NCBI GenBank assembly: GCA_007258455.2 | Contig: VDFB02187802.1 | Coordinates: forward strand, 1-64,000 | Reading direction: 5' to 3' | DNA length: 64,000 bases | From: Sequoia sempervirens | Lineage: Eukaryota > Streptophyta > Pinopsida > Cupressales > Cupressaceae | Shown here: positions 33,073 to 45,355 of the stretch, one piece after another | How positions within the stretch are numbered: the stretch's first letter is position 1 | Layout: each line of letters starts with the position of its first letter | The notes under the pieces: model-generated | Seen by the model: only the letters and a program-made list of their open reading frames with translations | Told to the model about the DNA's origin: nothing | The model's database searches: none | Made by a program: the position numbers and the translations under genes

Positions 33073-34219
33073 TGGGGAGTGGTGGGAGAGTGACAAGTCA
33101 CTTCTCCCAACTCCTAAGGACTCAAATTCGTCACACTTTTTCAAATGGACTTTTTAAGGGTCATATCATGTCCTAAGGACAAAGTCACATGTCCAAAAGA
33201 TCCCCCTTCCATAGGTATAGGCCTTAGGGGTCTATTTTTGCACTAATATCAAAACAATTGACCATACAACACCCTAAGAAGCCAACTTTGAAGGCCAATT
33301 CGAAATTCAAGACCTAACTAAGGATTTGAAAACCCCAATAGATCTTACACTCTTAACCACATGACTATAATCAATAAGGATCCAAAAAAAAATTACACTA
33401 AGCCACCAATCATTAAAACCCTCCACTCAATTACAACTTAGACAAAACCCTAATTATATTTACATCCCTTGACATTACTCTCATATGTATTTTCCCAAAT
33501 ACATGTTAGGTTAGAAATATAATAAACACCTGTTCAAACTATCCATAAGATCAAATTCAATAGTTAGTAACCATAATACACATATATATTCATTTCCTTT
33601 CCCTATAAGAGATGGAAACTTTGAGCATGCATGAAATAATAATGAAAACCGAACCTTCGTTAAATACTTTATTTACACTACTAAGTTTACTCATGGACAC
33701 TCCTTTAATAAAATTCATCATGCAACTTGATATCTAATTTATAGAATTTTTCCTCAAATTATCCTACTTAGGTATACCCCTCATTGATTAGAGTCGTCTT
33801 TTGAATTTACCTCGATGGTGCTTGGCTAGTGATACTTCTGGAAACTTCTTACTAATCTTCCAAAAGTCCCGCTTTGTTCCTGACTATTATTATTTTTCAA
33901 GAAACATGAAACTTATTAGTGAGATTCAAACCAATGTTAGGTACAAAAAATTCCTTAGCTCATATCGATCTAAGTGTATTCTTCATATGATAATTGTTCA
34001 AAGGTCTAAATATTTTATGCTCACATTCATTCTTAATAGTTTTCCCATTTTCATTTACTTAAGAGAATTTATCACAATAATCATTTAAACTAGTTCATAA
34101 GAAAATCAAAATATTAAACATGGAATTGGCTTAAATCAGCTATTTATTCACCAAACTAGCATAATTGAACTTATTAATATGTCACATAATTTATAGATAG
34201 GGTTGGGCCTCACACTTCC

Positions 34220-35150
34220 CTCGAGGGTTCCCACCTGGGTTTTTCTTCTATGACTTTCGTTGGAGTGTTGGAGTGATATTTTGTATATGATTGCTCTTCT
34301 CCTTGGTAAGTCAATTGGTCTAACTCAACAAACTTTGGACCAAAAGGTATAACTTATGTTTGTATCTATATGAAAATCAATTTGAATAACCCCTTTCAAA
34401 ACTCTATGGAGATCTACCTTGGATCTATTTCATGGATTCAAAAACTAGACTATGAAACTCTTAGATGCCATTCTTTTCATGAGTATGGGCATCGAAAAAG
34501 GAAGTGCCCTTAGTTTGATCAAGCAGCTGATACAACTAATAATAATTCCAACTCAAATCCTAAGAATGATAAAGAGAAGGCCCCCATGGTTGATGGGGCA
34601 ATATACAAGGAGGGTTTCATCCTGGTCAAGCCCAGTAATAAAGGGAGACGTTTGAAGAGAACCTTGAAGGATGGACAATATGATGGGGTCTTCGATTGGT
34701 TTGATGTTCTAGATGACTTAGTCCAGGAGGATGGGTGTCCTATCGAGCTTCCTTCTAGTGGGAAGTCCTTTGGGAGAGGATTTATCTGAGGACAAATTGA
34801 ATTATTTTTAGAAATTTCCTTTGGGAGAAGCACAGGTTGATTTGATGGTCGCAAATGCAACATCTTAGATTTTGGTTGGTCTAGATCAAAGTGGGCCAGT
34901 GGTCTTGAATGGGGATGATTCCTTGAAGGATTATGTTTCTTCTTAGCCTAAGGATGCTTTGGATACTAGAAAGAATAGTGGTACTATGCATGTATTGGGT
35001 TTGTAGAAAAAGTCCTTAAAAAGGGGCCTCTAGAGAAACCTTTCAAGGTGCGTCACAAGAAGGATCTAGAGAAGGTTAAGTTGCTTGGTAAGAATTTGGT
35101 GGATTTGAGGATAGTGAAAACCATTGACTCCCACTTCTCTAAATCTTAAA
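34220..35150 (+). pseudogene. LINE segment 2a: rest of ORF1
   Basis: The frame resumes as RVPTWVFLL, then ALLLGKSIGL and a knuckle-like region YETLRCHSFHEYGHRKRKCP near 34,450-34,510. In that region CX2CX4HX4C is kept except that the second Cys is Phe. This is the zinc-knuckle end of plant LINE ORF1. Several stops and frameshifts follow before ORF2. It continues segment 1 directly after the CTTCC duplication. Confidence 0.75.
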
Positions 35151-35151
35151 A

Positions 35152-35526
35152 ATGATTATTATTTCATGGAATGTGATGGGTATGAATAACATCCCTCGAA
35201 AAAATGTTATTCAGGAGATGATTGGTACTCATGGTCTTGATATGGTTTTCCTACAGGAAACTAAGTTGTCTATGGATGGTATGTTCAATAGGGCTCCTGG
35301 CATCTGGCTTGTGGATTTTTTCAGTGTGTTGAGGCCCATGGTAATTCTAGGGGGTGGCTTGTTTCTGGTACCCAAGGAAGATTGCTCCTCTTTGGTGGTG
35401 TTTGAGTCGCTTGGCTATGTTTTTGGTTGCTTCTAGTTTGGAGTCAGGTGAAACCTACCTCTTCACCAATGTTTATGCTCCTAATGATCTTTCTGGTAAA
35501 TCTCAGTTGTTGGATCACGTTAGATA
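35152..35526 (+). pseudogene. LINE segment 2b: ORF2 endonuclease start
   Basis: MIIISWNVMGMNN...GLDMVFLQETKLS is the start of the APE-type endonuclease: N of SWN and E of QETK are the expected catalytic residues. After a frameshift the sequence reads TNVYAPND. It is cut at 35,526 by the copia element (TSD AGATA 35,522-35,526). Confidence 0.85.
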
Positions 35527-36761
35527 TGTTGGATGTTGTGGTTGTGTTGCTAATATGTGGTTGTCATTGATGTCAACACTATTGGCATTAATGTCTTAGA
35601 AGTTGTATATGTCGAGGATATTGAGAAAATTATAATAAATAAGTTGCAGGTTGTCAATGGTGAAGTGAAGTGAAGTTTGTTGGAAAGCTCAGTACGTTGA
35701 TGATTAGAGGTTGTGTATTAAATGGTTTCTTGTTGGGTATATCTAGTTTATCCACGTCAAGTTTCAAAGATCCACGTGAAGATTTGATCGAGTTGTGAGC
35801 AGTTGTGTTCTGACAGTCATTTTGTTGCTTCAACTTTGGTGTTCCTGAATGAAGATGATGTGATTCTAGTAGTTTCTTTTTTTTTGGATGCTTCTTTGGT
35901 GATTAATGATGTATGTGTATGTTTCTAGATCATTCTCTATTTGTGATGCACATCCACATTGATCGTTGTGCTCGCGATTAGAGATTTTCTCTTGCATGTT
36001 CATGTTTTTCATGTTCTTGGCCGATAGGGTGTTGTAGTGTTTTGTGGATCTTTGAGGAATAATTATTTGAGGTGTTTTCCTGTTTGAGTATTTTATTTTG
36101 GGTCTTCACTATGCTGTGTCCGACCTTGGTTGATTGACATTAAAAATTATTTATTATTTTGGGCCGACAATTTGTATTCATTATTTTGTTGAGGTTGACA
36201 TGTAGGGATGTAATCTCTTGTTGCGGATATATATAAGCGATTGTTTATTCCATTCGAAGGTGTGATTTTGTATGATATGTTTGAATAATGTCCTAATCAT
36301 TCAAAGGAAAAAGTAGAGTGTGAAGAAGAATGAGCAGAGTGTGAAGAAGTGTTCATGTACTTAACCAGAACTGTAATTAGGCATTAGCAGATGTTATTTT
36401 TCTTAGTTCAAATCTTCTGGATGTAATCCAAATATTTTTGTAAGATAGTGAGTCTTCCTTTTGTAATTGAGCAGTGAGCTCTAGGCAGTGTTCTTGAATG
36501 CATGTGCCTTCCCCATTCACATTTCTTTTATACTTTTAACAGGGTATAATCTTGTGGACTAACCTCCACCGTGGTTTTTCCCCTAATAGGGCTTCCACGT
36601 AAAAAATCTTGGTGTTATGTGTGTTTTTGATGTGTTGTTGATTTATTCTTTCATGGTTATTGATCAGATCTAAGAATAAGGCTAATAAGTTTGATAAGTT
36701 TAAATTTCTGGGACAACTGATTCACCCCCCCTCTCAGTTGTCTGCCCTTGTGTTTCCAACA
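35527..36761 (+). repeat. 5' LTR of the copia element
   Basis: Begins TGTTGGATGTTG and ends TTTCCAACA, next to the PBS. Near its start it has TTGTCATTGATGTCAACAC, also found in the LTR of the pol-less element at 44-57 kb. TATATATAAGCG (about 36,226-36,237) is a plausible TATA box. Confidence 0.95.
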
Positions 36762-36763
36762 AT

Positions 36764-36775
36764 TGGTATCAGAGC
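36764..36775 (+). other. Primer binding site, tRNA-iMet
   Basis: TGGTATCAGAGC, an exact match to the usual plant initiator-Met PBS, two bases after the LTR. Confidence 0.95.
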
Positions 36776-36829
36776 AGGTTCCTTTGAAGAAGTTTAACAA
36801 CTTAAGGTGATCTGAGAAGGTGACATACA

Positions 36830-37760
36830 AGAAGGATAGTCTGAGATTTGATGGAGTGACATCTAAGATGCATTGGTGAACCTTACTAGAAAATTACAAA
36901 GAATAGGTATGTCATTCCATATAATGGTCCTTCTATTGCAGATGAAATTAAGGAAGTCGAGTACAATATCAGGACTAAGGAAGCATTATTGAGTGCTTTG
37001 ACTAATTCTGAGATGACAAATGTTATGGGTTTGGTGATTGCTTATGAGATCTGGAAAAAGTTGGAAACTTTGTATGAAGGTGATGCTAATGTGAAGATTG
37101 CTAAGTTGCAAAGTCTGAAAGGGAAATATGAAATGTTGAGAATGGGTGATGATGAGAACATTACTTCTTTCATGCAAAGAGTGAATGAACTTTTGTGCGG
37201 TATCAGATGTGTTGGTGGACGATTGGAAGATTAGAGATTGTTGCTAAAGTTCTTAGAACCTTGCCTATTGCATACAAAGTCAAAGCTATTGTTATTGAGG
37301 AGCTCCAGACTATAACAAATGTAACCAGAGATATGTTGATTGGTAAGCTTACTACTTTTGAGTTGAGTGAATTTGGTGATGCTATTCCTAAGATAGAATC
37401 TGCATTCAAAGCTACTACTTCCAGAAGAGATAAATAGAGATATGATCTGGGAGAAAGTTCTTCTAGAAAGGTATTCAAGTATGAGGAGGAAATGAGATAG
37501 ATTGAAGAAGATGAGAGAAAACTAGAGGAGCTTGAAGCAGTTATTGTTAAAAGGGAATCCAAAGGAGAAGGTAAGTATAAAGCGAAATTTCCTATTAAAT
37601 GTTTTTCTTGCAATAAGATAGGCCATTTTGCATCAAGGTGTCTGGAAAGAGTCCCTAATCCAAGACCTAACAAGCCTAGATTTCAAAGAAAGTGCTATTA
37701 TGTTGTTGATGAAGGTGTGACAGATGATGAATCTGATAAAGGGAATGTAAGTGAGGACAG
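36830..37760 (+). pseudogene. Copia gag with zinc knuckle
   Basis: It reads FDGVTSKMHW early on, then TNVMGLVIAYEIWKKLETLY, DENITSFMQRVNEL and, after a frameshift near 37,200, EIVAKVLRTLPIAYKVKA. This is the plant copia gag pattern (UBN2-type). A CCHC knuckle CFSCNKIGHFASRC lies near 37,603-37,644. Several stops and one frameshift break it. Confidence 0.88.
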
Positions 37761-37824
37761 ATGGGTCTTTATTTCTATCAAGTAAAATGATCCAGCCCCT
37801 ACTAAATCTGTTAGTTTCTCAAAT

Positions 37825-38175
37825 GTGGAGAAAGCTCTAGTGGCCAGAGTTGAAGAAAAATATGAATGGGTGATTGACAGTGGATGCTCTCATCACATGA
37901 CAGGTGATAAAAGAAAATTTGTGAGCCTAGAAAAGTATGATGGTGGTGTTGTGAGATTTGGTGATGACAAAGTAGGTGTAATCCGTGGTAGAGGATGTAT
38001 TTCTCTTGATGGTAAGAATAATATTGATGATGTTCTATATGTGGAAGGTTTGAATCATAATCTCTTAAGTGTCGGAAAGATGGTTGACAAGGGATACAAT
38101 CTTCAATTCAAGGATGGAAAGTGTAGAATATTAGGGAGTTCCAGAAATGTGATTGCTTTAGGTACAAAAAATTAA
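37825..38175 (+). pseudogene. Copia protease
   Basis: WVIDSGCSHHMTGDKRKFVS is the copia aspartic protease active site (DSG). NIDDVLYVEGLNHNLLSVGK completes the domain. The frame is open for 116 codons and then stops. Confidence 0.9.
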
Positions 38176-39190
38176 CATCTTTCACCTGAATGCTACTGGT
38201 AAAAGTTATTTGATTGCTCAAGTTGATGAAAGTTGGTTGTGGCATAGGAGAATGTGTCATGTAAAATCTGACAATATTATCAAGATAAGTTCTACTCAGG
38301 CAGCGAGAGATCTTCCTAGGTTGGTAAAACCTACTAATGTTATATGCAAGGAATTCCAGTTAGGGAAGCAAACTATAATTTAATTTCAGAGAAAACAACA
38401 TTGTTCAAATGAAGTGTTGGAGCTTGTTCATACTAATTTGTGTGGTCCTTCTAGAGTCAGAAGTTTACAAGGAGACAGGTACTTCATGTTACTTATTGAT
38501 GATTACTCTAGATTGATGTGGGTTACTTTCTTAAGGGAAAAATTTGAAGCTCTAGATAAATTCAAGACTTTTAAGGCTATGGTTGAGATAGAGAAAGGTC
38601 TAAAGATTAAATGTTTGAGATCATATAGAGGTGGTGAATTCACTTCCCATGAGTTTAATTCTTTTTGTGAAGTGCATGGGATAAAGAGACAATTATTTTC
38701 CCTGCAGACCCCTCAACAAAATGGAGTTGTGGAAAGGAAGAACAAGACAATTCAAGATGTTGCTAGGACTATGATGCTAGAAGGAAATGTTTCTCATATC
38801 TATTGGAGAGAATTATGAGTATTGTTGTTTACATCCTCAACTAGGGTACAAGTCAAAGATGATATTGGTAATACCCCTTTTGAGCTATGGACGGTCACAA
38901 GCCTTTGTTAAGATATTTCCGAAATATTTGGGAGTAAATGCTATATCAAAAGAGATGAAGATATAGGAAAGTTTGATGCTAGGAGTGATGAAGGAATCTA
39001 TCTTGGTTATTCTACTAAGAGTAAGGCCTACCGGTGCTACAACAAGAGATTGAGGAAAGTAGTTGAAAGTGAAAATGTCAAGGTTGATGAAGATACAGCT
39101 AGACCATCCGAACCTATGGATATGATTCAGATGATTAGTAATAGCCTTTTGCTCATAGGAAAGAAAGTTCAGACTCAAAATCAAGTTTAG
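38176..39190 (+). pseudogene. Copia integrase
   Basis: GAG-pre-integrase LWHRRMCHV (38,237 on) lies in one frame. The core (38,414-38,818) has LLIDDYSRLMWVTFL, a drifted RSYRGGEFTS (normally R.DRGGEF) and TPQQNGVVERKNKTI. The C-terminal part has GYSTKSKAYRCYN. The second catalytic Asp (D of DRGGEF) is replaced by Tyr. Stops separate the parts. Confidence 0.88.
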
Positions 39191-39529
39191 ATCATTCCAG
39201 TGGAATCAAGAAAACGCGAGCGAAACTGAAAGTGAAAGCGTAAGAAAGACTCACGTTGTTTCAAGTTCAAGAACAATCTCTAAGACTCGCTACGCAAAAT
39301 ATGGCGATGGGTGGAAGCTAGAAAAGAAGAACTATGAAAATCGGAAGAATAATGATACGGACTTCAATCCAGAACCCAATAATGAATAACCGGAACCAAA
39401 ACGGCCCCAGGAAGTCGTGCTCAATTATGGCAAGCAGTGAAGTTGTTAGAAACAAAGCAAGCGACCTGAAAAGTGTGTTGATATTCTCGATAAATGAACT
39501 GACCTTTGAAGAAACTTTTTCCCTCATGT

Positions 39530-40290
39530 TGTGGATTGAAGTTGTGAGACTATTTCTTGCTTATGTTGCTTACAAAAACTACAAGGTTTATCAGATGGAT
39601 GTCAAGTCAGCATTTCTAAATGGCAAATTGGAAGAAGTGTATGTTGAGCAACCTGATGGATTTCAATTGGTTGATTAGGGAGATATGGTTTGTTGGTTGA
39701 ATAAAGCATTGTATGGACTTAAGCAAGCCCCAAGAGCATGGTATGTCAGATTGGACAACTATTTGCAGAAGCTTGGATTCAATAAAGGTACTGTTGATAG
39801 TAATTTGTATTTCAAGATTGATGATGATAAAGATTTGATTGTTGAAGTCTTTGTTGATGATATCATTTTTGGAGGAGATGATAGTTTGTGCATGAAGTTT
39901 GCTGATGAGATGCAGAATGAGTTTGAGATGTCTATGATTGGTGAGATGAAAATATTTTTAGGATTGCAAATTACTCAGCTAGATAAAGGGATCTTTATAT
40001 CTCAGTCCAAGTATGTGAAAGAATTGCTAAAGAATTTTGGTATGGAAGATTCAAAGCCAGTCGGTACACCTATGATGACCGAATGCAAGTTAACACAAGA
40101 TGATGATTCTTTGAAAGAAAATCAAACTAGATACAAATTGCTGATTGGTGGATTGCTTTATTTGACTCAAACTAGACCAGATATCATGAATGTTGTATGC
40201 ATTGTTGCAAGATTTCAAGCTGATCCTAAGGAATCTCATGTAACTGTTGTAAAGAGGATTTTTCAGATACTTGAAGGGGACAGTTGATTT
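39530..40290 (+). pseudogene. Copia reverse transcriptase
   Basis: YQMDVKSAFLNGKLEEVYVE, a stop in FQLVD*GDM, LNKALYGLKQAPRAWY, the catalytic FVDD box and MSMIGEMKIFLGLQITQ. The catalytic aspartates remain. The stop at 39,676 and a shift near 40,275 inactivate it. About 340 bp before it (39,190-39,530) is a divergent linker. Confidence 0.9.
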
Positions 40291-40796
40291 TGGCTTATGG
40301 TATCCTAAAGATGATGATCTTACTTTGAGTGTTTTTACTGATGTTGATTGGGTAGGTGATGTGACTGACAAAAAGAGTAATAGTGGTGGTGCATTTTTCT
40401 TGGGTAAGAAGCTAATTTCATGGTTAAGTAAGAAGCAAAATGCAATTTCTTTATCTACTGTAGTGGTATAATACATTGTTGTAGCTAACAATTGTACTCA
40501 ATTATTGTGAGATGTTGAAACATATCAGAGTTGTTTATGATGAACCTATTGCTATATTTTGTGATAAATCAAGTGCAATTAATATTTCTAAGAATTCGGT
40601 TTTGCATTCAAAGACCAAGCATATATCTATCAAGTTTCACTTTTTGAGAGAGAAGGTGAGTGAAAAGGAAGTTGGATTGGAGTATGTGCCTACTAAGGAA
40701 CAAATTGCAGATATCTTTACCAAACTGTTGCCTAAGGATACTTTTGAATATTTCAGAGGGAAGCTAGGGGTGATTATCCCTCTTAATCAGAACTAA
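40271..40796 (+). pseudogene. Copia RNase H
   Basis: VFTDVDWVGDVTDKKSNSGG holds the first catalytic Asp region. After stops and a shift, CDKSSAINISKN and KHISIKFHFLREKV finish the domain. It ends at 40,796, followed by about 320 bp of non-coding DNA before the PPT. Confidence 0.88.
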
Positions 40797-41120
40797 GATG
40801 CATTGGCTTGCATCAATATGTGCATTTCATAGTCATATCTTGATCTGGATTGATGTTGTGGTGGCTGCTACTCAGGGGGAGTAGTCAAATGATTAGATAT
40901 GTGGTTCAGAGCTTGTGTGGAGAAAAGAGATCTTTGTCATTCATGTCAAAGGGGGAGAAGAGTCATGTGAAAAACTATGAATTATCTAGGGAGAAGAGTC
41001 ATGTGGGGGGAAGGGTTGTGTAAAGAATTGAGGAGAAAAGAGTCAGAACCTAAGGGGGAGTAAGTGCTAAAGATAGTTGCATTGATGGTGTTTTTCACAT
41101 CATGTGTTGCCATCAATGCC

Positions 41121-41132
41121 AAAGGGGGAGAT
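41121..41132 (+). other. Polypurine tract
   Basis: AAAGGGGGAGAT directly precedes the 3' LTR, as required for plus-strand priming. Confidence 0.92.
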
Positions 41133-42348
41133 TGTTGGATGTTGTGGTTGTTTTTTTGATATGTGGTTGTCATTGATGTCAACACTATTGGTATTAATGT
41201 CTTAGAGGTTGTATATGTCAAGGATATTGAGAAAATTGTAATAAATAAGTTGCAGGTTGTTAGTGGTGAAGTGAAGTTCAGTCTATTGGAAAGCTCAGTC
41301 TATTGATGATCAAAGGTTGTGGAATAAAGGGTTTCTTGTTGAGTATATCTAGTTTATCCACGCTAAGTTGCAGAGATCTGCGTGAAGATTTGGCCAAATT
41401 GTGAGTAGTTATGTTCTGACAGTCATCTGTTGCTTCAGTTGGTGTTCCTGAATGAAGATGATGTGATTCTAGTAAGTTCAATTGTTGTGGATGCTTCTCT
41501 GGTGATTCATGATGTATGTGGATGTTTCTACATCATTCTCTATCTATGTTGCATGTCTATATTGATCGTTGTGCTCGCGATTAGAGATTTTCTCTTGCGT
41601 GTTCATGTTTTTCATGTTCTTGGCCAACAGGGTGTCGTAGCATGTTGTGGATCTTCAAGGAATAATTGTTTGAGGTGTTTTCATGTTTGAGTATTTTATT
41701 TTGGGTCTTCACTATGTTGTGGTCAACCTTGGTCGATTCGCATTGAAAATTATTTATTGTTTTGGGTTGATAGTTTGTATTCATTTTATTATTTTGTTGA
41801 GGCCGACATGTAGCGATGTAATATCTTGTTGCAGATATATATAAGAAATTGTTTATTCCATTTGAAGGTGTGCTTTTATATGAGATGTGTGAATAATTTC
41901 CTAATCATTCAAAGGTAGAAGCAGAGTGTGAAGAAGTGTTCATGTGCTTAACTAAAACTGTAATCAGGCATTAGTAGATGTTATTTTTCTCAGTTCAAAT
42001 CTTCTGGATGTAATCCAAATCTTTTTGTAAGATAGCGAGTCTTCCTTTTGTAATTGAGCAATGAGCTCTAGGCAGTGCACCTGAATGCATGTGCATTCCC
42101 CATTCACATTTCTTTTATACTTTTAACAAGCTATAATCTTGTGGACTGACATCTACCGTGGTTTTTCCCCTAACAGGGTTTCCACGTAAAAAATATTGGT
42201 GTTATGTGTGTTTCTGATGTGTTGTTGATTTATGCTTTCATGGTTATTGATCAGATCTGAGAATAAGGCTAATAAGTTTGATAAGTTTAAATTTTTGGGA
42301 CAATTGATTCACCCCCCCTCTCAGTTGTTTTCCCTTGTGTTGCCAACA
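41133..42348 (+). repeat. 3' LTR of the copia element
   Basis: Same sequence as 35,527-36,761 with scattered differences, TGTTGG...CCAACA. It is followed by the AGATA duplication and LINE sequence. Confidence 0.95.
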
Positions 42349-42353
42349 AGATA

Positions 42354-44333
42354 TATTAGGTCTCTAGCTCCCTTGTTCCCGTAGATTGTCATGGGGGAAT
42401 TTAATGTTGTTTCTTGTCTTGAGGAGAAACATGGTGGGAATATCAGGCTTGACCAGTCTGCTAGTCTCCTCAAGGATAATATTGATTTTCTAAATTTAGA
42501 TGTAAAGCCGAAAAATGGTATTTTCACTTGGAATAATAATATATGTGGGGAGAATGTTATATCAAAGAGGTTGGATTGTTTCTTGCTTTCTTGATTTTAG
42601 GTGGGGGATACGTTTTCTACTAGCTCAGATATTTTGGAGTAGAAAGGGTCAGACCACTAGTTGATTAAGCTTTTTGCTATTGCATTTAAAGTCCCTAAGA
42701 ACCCATCTTTCAATTTTCAACCCATGTGGTTGTGGTATTCTTCTCTTCATGACCTTATGGTTGATTGGTGGCATCAAGGGAAGCTTGATCATGGCAAGGC
42801 TATGTATTCCTTTTCCAAAATATTACAGTATGTGAATTATAAGCTCAAGAAGTGGAACAAATAGTGTTTTGGAAATCTTCACCTCAATAAAATATCATCT
42901 CAAGCTAGTTTAGCTACTATCACTCATCAAATCTGGGACTATGGTCCTATTGATGATTTAATTAAGGAAGTGTCAATAGCTGTTAAGGAGCTAGAGGAAT
43001 GGGATTTAAGGGATGAGATATTTTGGAAGCAAAAGTCTCGAGTTGACTAGATTTAGGAAGGGGATCAAAATATTGCCTTTTTTCATACTTCTATCAAATT
43101 TAGAAGGATAGGAAATCTTATTCCCTCTCTAGTGTTGTCAGAGGGGTTGCAGTTATGGTTGAGATTTCTAAGTAGGTTGCTCGATTCTTCTCATCTTTTT
43201 TCACTAAGGACTCTCTCCCTGTTGGTAGTGACGAGAATTTTATTTTGGATTTTATTCCTTCTTTAGCTTCCAATGAGATGAATGTGGACCTCTTGTGCCC
43301 TATTCTATTGCCTAAGCTGGAAGCGGTTGTGTTTCAAATGAAAAAAAGTGAGGCCCCAGGCCCGAATGGATTTCTTATTGAATTCTTCTAGGAGTTCTAG
43401 TAAATTATCAAATTGGATCTCCTTGAGGTGGTTCATGAGTCATGTCATAATAAGAAGATGCTATGTGCTATGAACTATATTTTTTGGCTCTTATTCCTAA
43501 AAAGGAGGGAGCTAATTTTTTGGATCAATTTAGACCCATTGCTCTCTACAATGTGGTTTACAAAATTATCACTCAATTGATTGTTGAAAGACTTAAACCT
43601 TGGCTCAAGTATTTGATCTCTATAGAACAAGGTGGTTTCGTTGTTAGTAGGAAAATTCTTGATGGTATTATGATTGCTATTGAGGCCATTAATTATATGG
43701 TGACTTCGAAGGAGAAAGCTATGTTTATCAAACTTTACATGGAAAAGGCTTATGACAGGGTTAGATGGGCGCTCTTACAAAAGGTTCTTCAAGATTTTGG
43801 TTTTGATAGGGAGTGGATTGATCGGGTTATGAGTTGTGTAACTTCCTCTTCCTTTTTTTTCTTATTAATGGTGAGCTTTCAAAGTTTTTTGGAGCTTGTA
43901 GGGGCCTTCTTCAAGGGGATCCTCTTTCTCTTACCTTTTCATAATTATGGCTAAGGGGTTGAAAAGATTTATCAAGTCTCACGTTAGTCAAGGTTTGATT
44001 TAGGGTTGGATTTGGGGTGGTAGGGTGCATCCTTATTCTCATTTACAATTTATGGATGATACTGCTTTGATGGGTATGGCCAAGATTAGGAGGCTATGAA
44101 CTTAAGGGAAAAAATGAACATTTATTTGGGTGCTTCTGGGAAAAATATCAACTAGGATAAGTCCTCAATCTTCTTCTTTAACACTCCTCATCTTATTTAG
44201 AACAGGATTTCTCAGATTCTTTGGTTTCAGTCTAGTTCTCTCCCCTTTTCTTATCTAGGGATTCCCATCTTGGTGGGCTCTTATCTTAGAGATATTTTGT
44301 AGGATGTGTTGGATAATTTCTGTAGGAGGGTAA
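42354..44333 (+). pseudogene. LINE segment 3: endonuclease end and reverse transcriptase
   Basis: VMGEFNVVSCLEEKHGG (normally GDFN) and GIFTWNNN complete the endonuclease, with RLDCFLLS after it. The RT follows: ALIPKKEGANFLDQFRPIAL, IIERLKPWL-type sequence, QGGFV and LYMEKAYDRVRWALL (about 43,463-43,850), then FMDDT in place of F.DD (about 44,050). Many TAG stops. It is cut at 44,333 in the region following RT. Confidence 0.88.
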
Positions 44334-45260
44334 TGTTGAATACACCGAATACTGAAAGGGGGGTGAATTAGTATTCTACTAACATAATTAATCACTAACC
44401 ATCCAATTATCAATCCACATCTAGCTGTGAAAGTAAACCAAAACATAAAAGGAATCATCACACATTGAAACTAGGATTTTTACGTAAAAAACCCAAAAAG
44501 GAAAAAAAATAGTGAGGATTAGCTCACAATATATTATAACCAGTTACAAGATATTACAGGGCTCACTGCCAAGACACACTATCCTTGAAAGGCTTGCAGC
44601 CTTAAGTAAATACAAAATGGCTTATCGCCAAGATACAAAAAGGTATGGCTCACTACCAAATGATGAACTGAGTATGTACACCTTCAAAGTGTAAATATTA
44701 GTTATGGTTAAGCTCTAGAATACCAAAAAAAATTCTCTGATTGTAGGCATACAAAAATTGTCAAAACCCTTGCACTACAACACTTGTCGCATCATTGTAT
44801 ACCACACCATTCCTTCATCTATGTCCTTCCTCATCCTCATCACGCACACATATATATAGCTTCATCTTTATACATCAATTAGGTCAGCTTAAATCAAAAT
44901 TCCTTTTGGCGCATAAGACAAATCATAACAAACACAAATTAGGTTGGCCCAAACCTAATAAGGAACACTTTAAACATTTATAAGATAAGCAATTCATAAC
45001 CCTATCAACCAAAAGAATTTAAAACTTTTGTCACTTAGATAACTCAATCAGATCAACCAAAGTTGTTGAAAGATCATTTATAGTTGTAACTGACACTCCT
45101 GAGCAACATATCAAAAACTCGTAGAATTTCCTTTTACTGAGAGGATTTCCATATCAAAATACCAGATCAGTATAGACACATAGTTTACTTAGCCAGTTAC
45201 CAACTAGTGTTGGCATCAATGACAATAAACCCGAAGGTCACCTTCTTCATTCTTCCAACA
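44334..45260 (-). repeat. 3' LTR of the pol-less element
   Basis: On the minus strand it begins TGTTGGAAGAATGAAGAAGG at 45,260 and ends at 44,334. It holds about 100 bp near 44,340-44,445 that the other LTR lacks. The motif TTGTCATTGATGCCAACAC near its start is shared with the copia LTRs. Confidence 0.9.
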
Positions 45261-45272
45261 ATCTCTCCCTTC
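45261..45272 (-). other. Polypurine tract of the pol-less element
   Basis: GAAGGGAGAGAT on the minus strand, immediately before the LTR. Confidence 0.85.
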
Positions 45273-45355
45273 TTCAATAATGGAAACATGTGCCAAAAAT
45301 GATACTTGCATCAAAACAAAATATTGTGCAGCATTAACGTACTCAACTCCACCTA

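Larger units (their letters stand above)
26964..34214 (+). mobile_element. Giant solo LTR, copy C (split by a nested element)
   Basis: Starts TGTCATGCCC (26,964) and ends GGGCCTCACA (34,214), with a perfect 5-bp TSD CTTCC on each side and LINE sequence continuing across. Removing the nested 30,660-32,463 element leaves about 5.4 kb, matching copy B (about 5.2 kb). No internal gag-pol, PBS or second LTR is present, so a solo LTR formed by LTR-LTR recombination is the simplest reading. It contains a 47-bp tandem array, a (TA)n run, a 159-bp duplication, the hairpin block (split by the insertion) and the palindrome/TATA region. LTRs over 5 kb are unusually long. Confidence 0.8.
35527..42348 (+). 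mobile_element. Full-length Ty1/copia retrotransposon, inactive
   Basis: Two LTRs of 1,235 and 1,216 bp, each TGTTGG...CCAACA, enclose PBS, gag, protease, integrase, RT, RNase H and PPT in copia order. A perfect 5-bp TSD AGATA (35,522-35,526 and 42,349-42,353) flanks it, and LINE ORF2 continues on both sides. The LTRs differ at many positions and every domain has stops or frameshifts, so the insertion is old. Confidence 0.97.
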
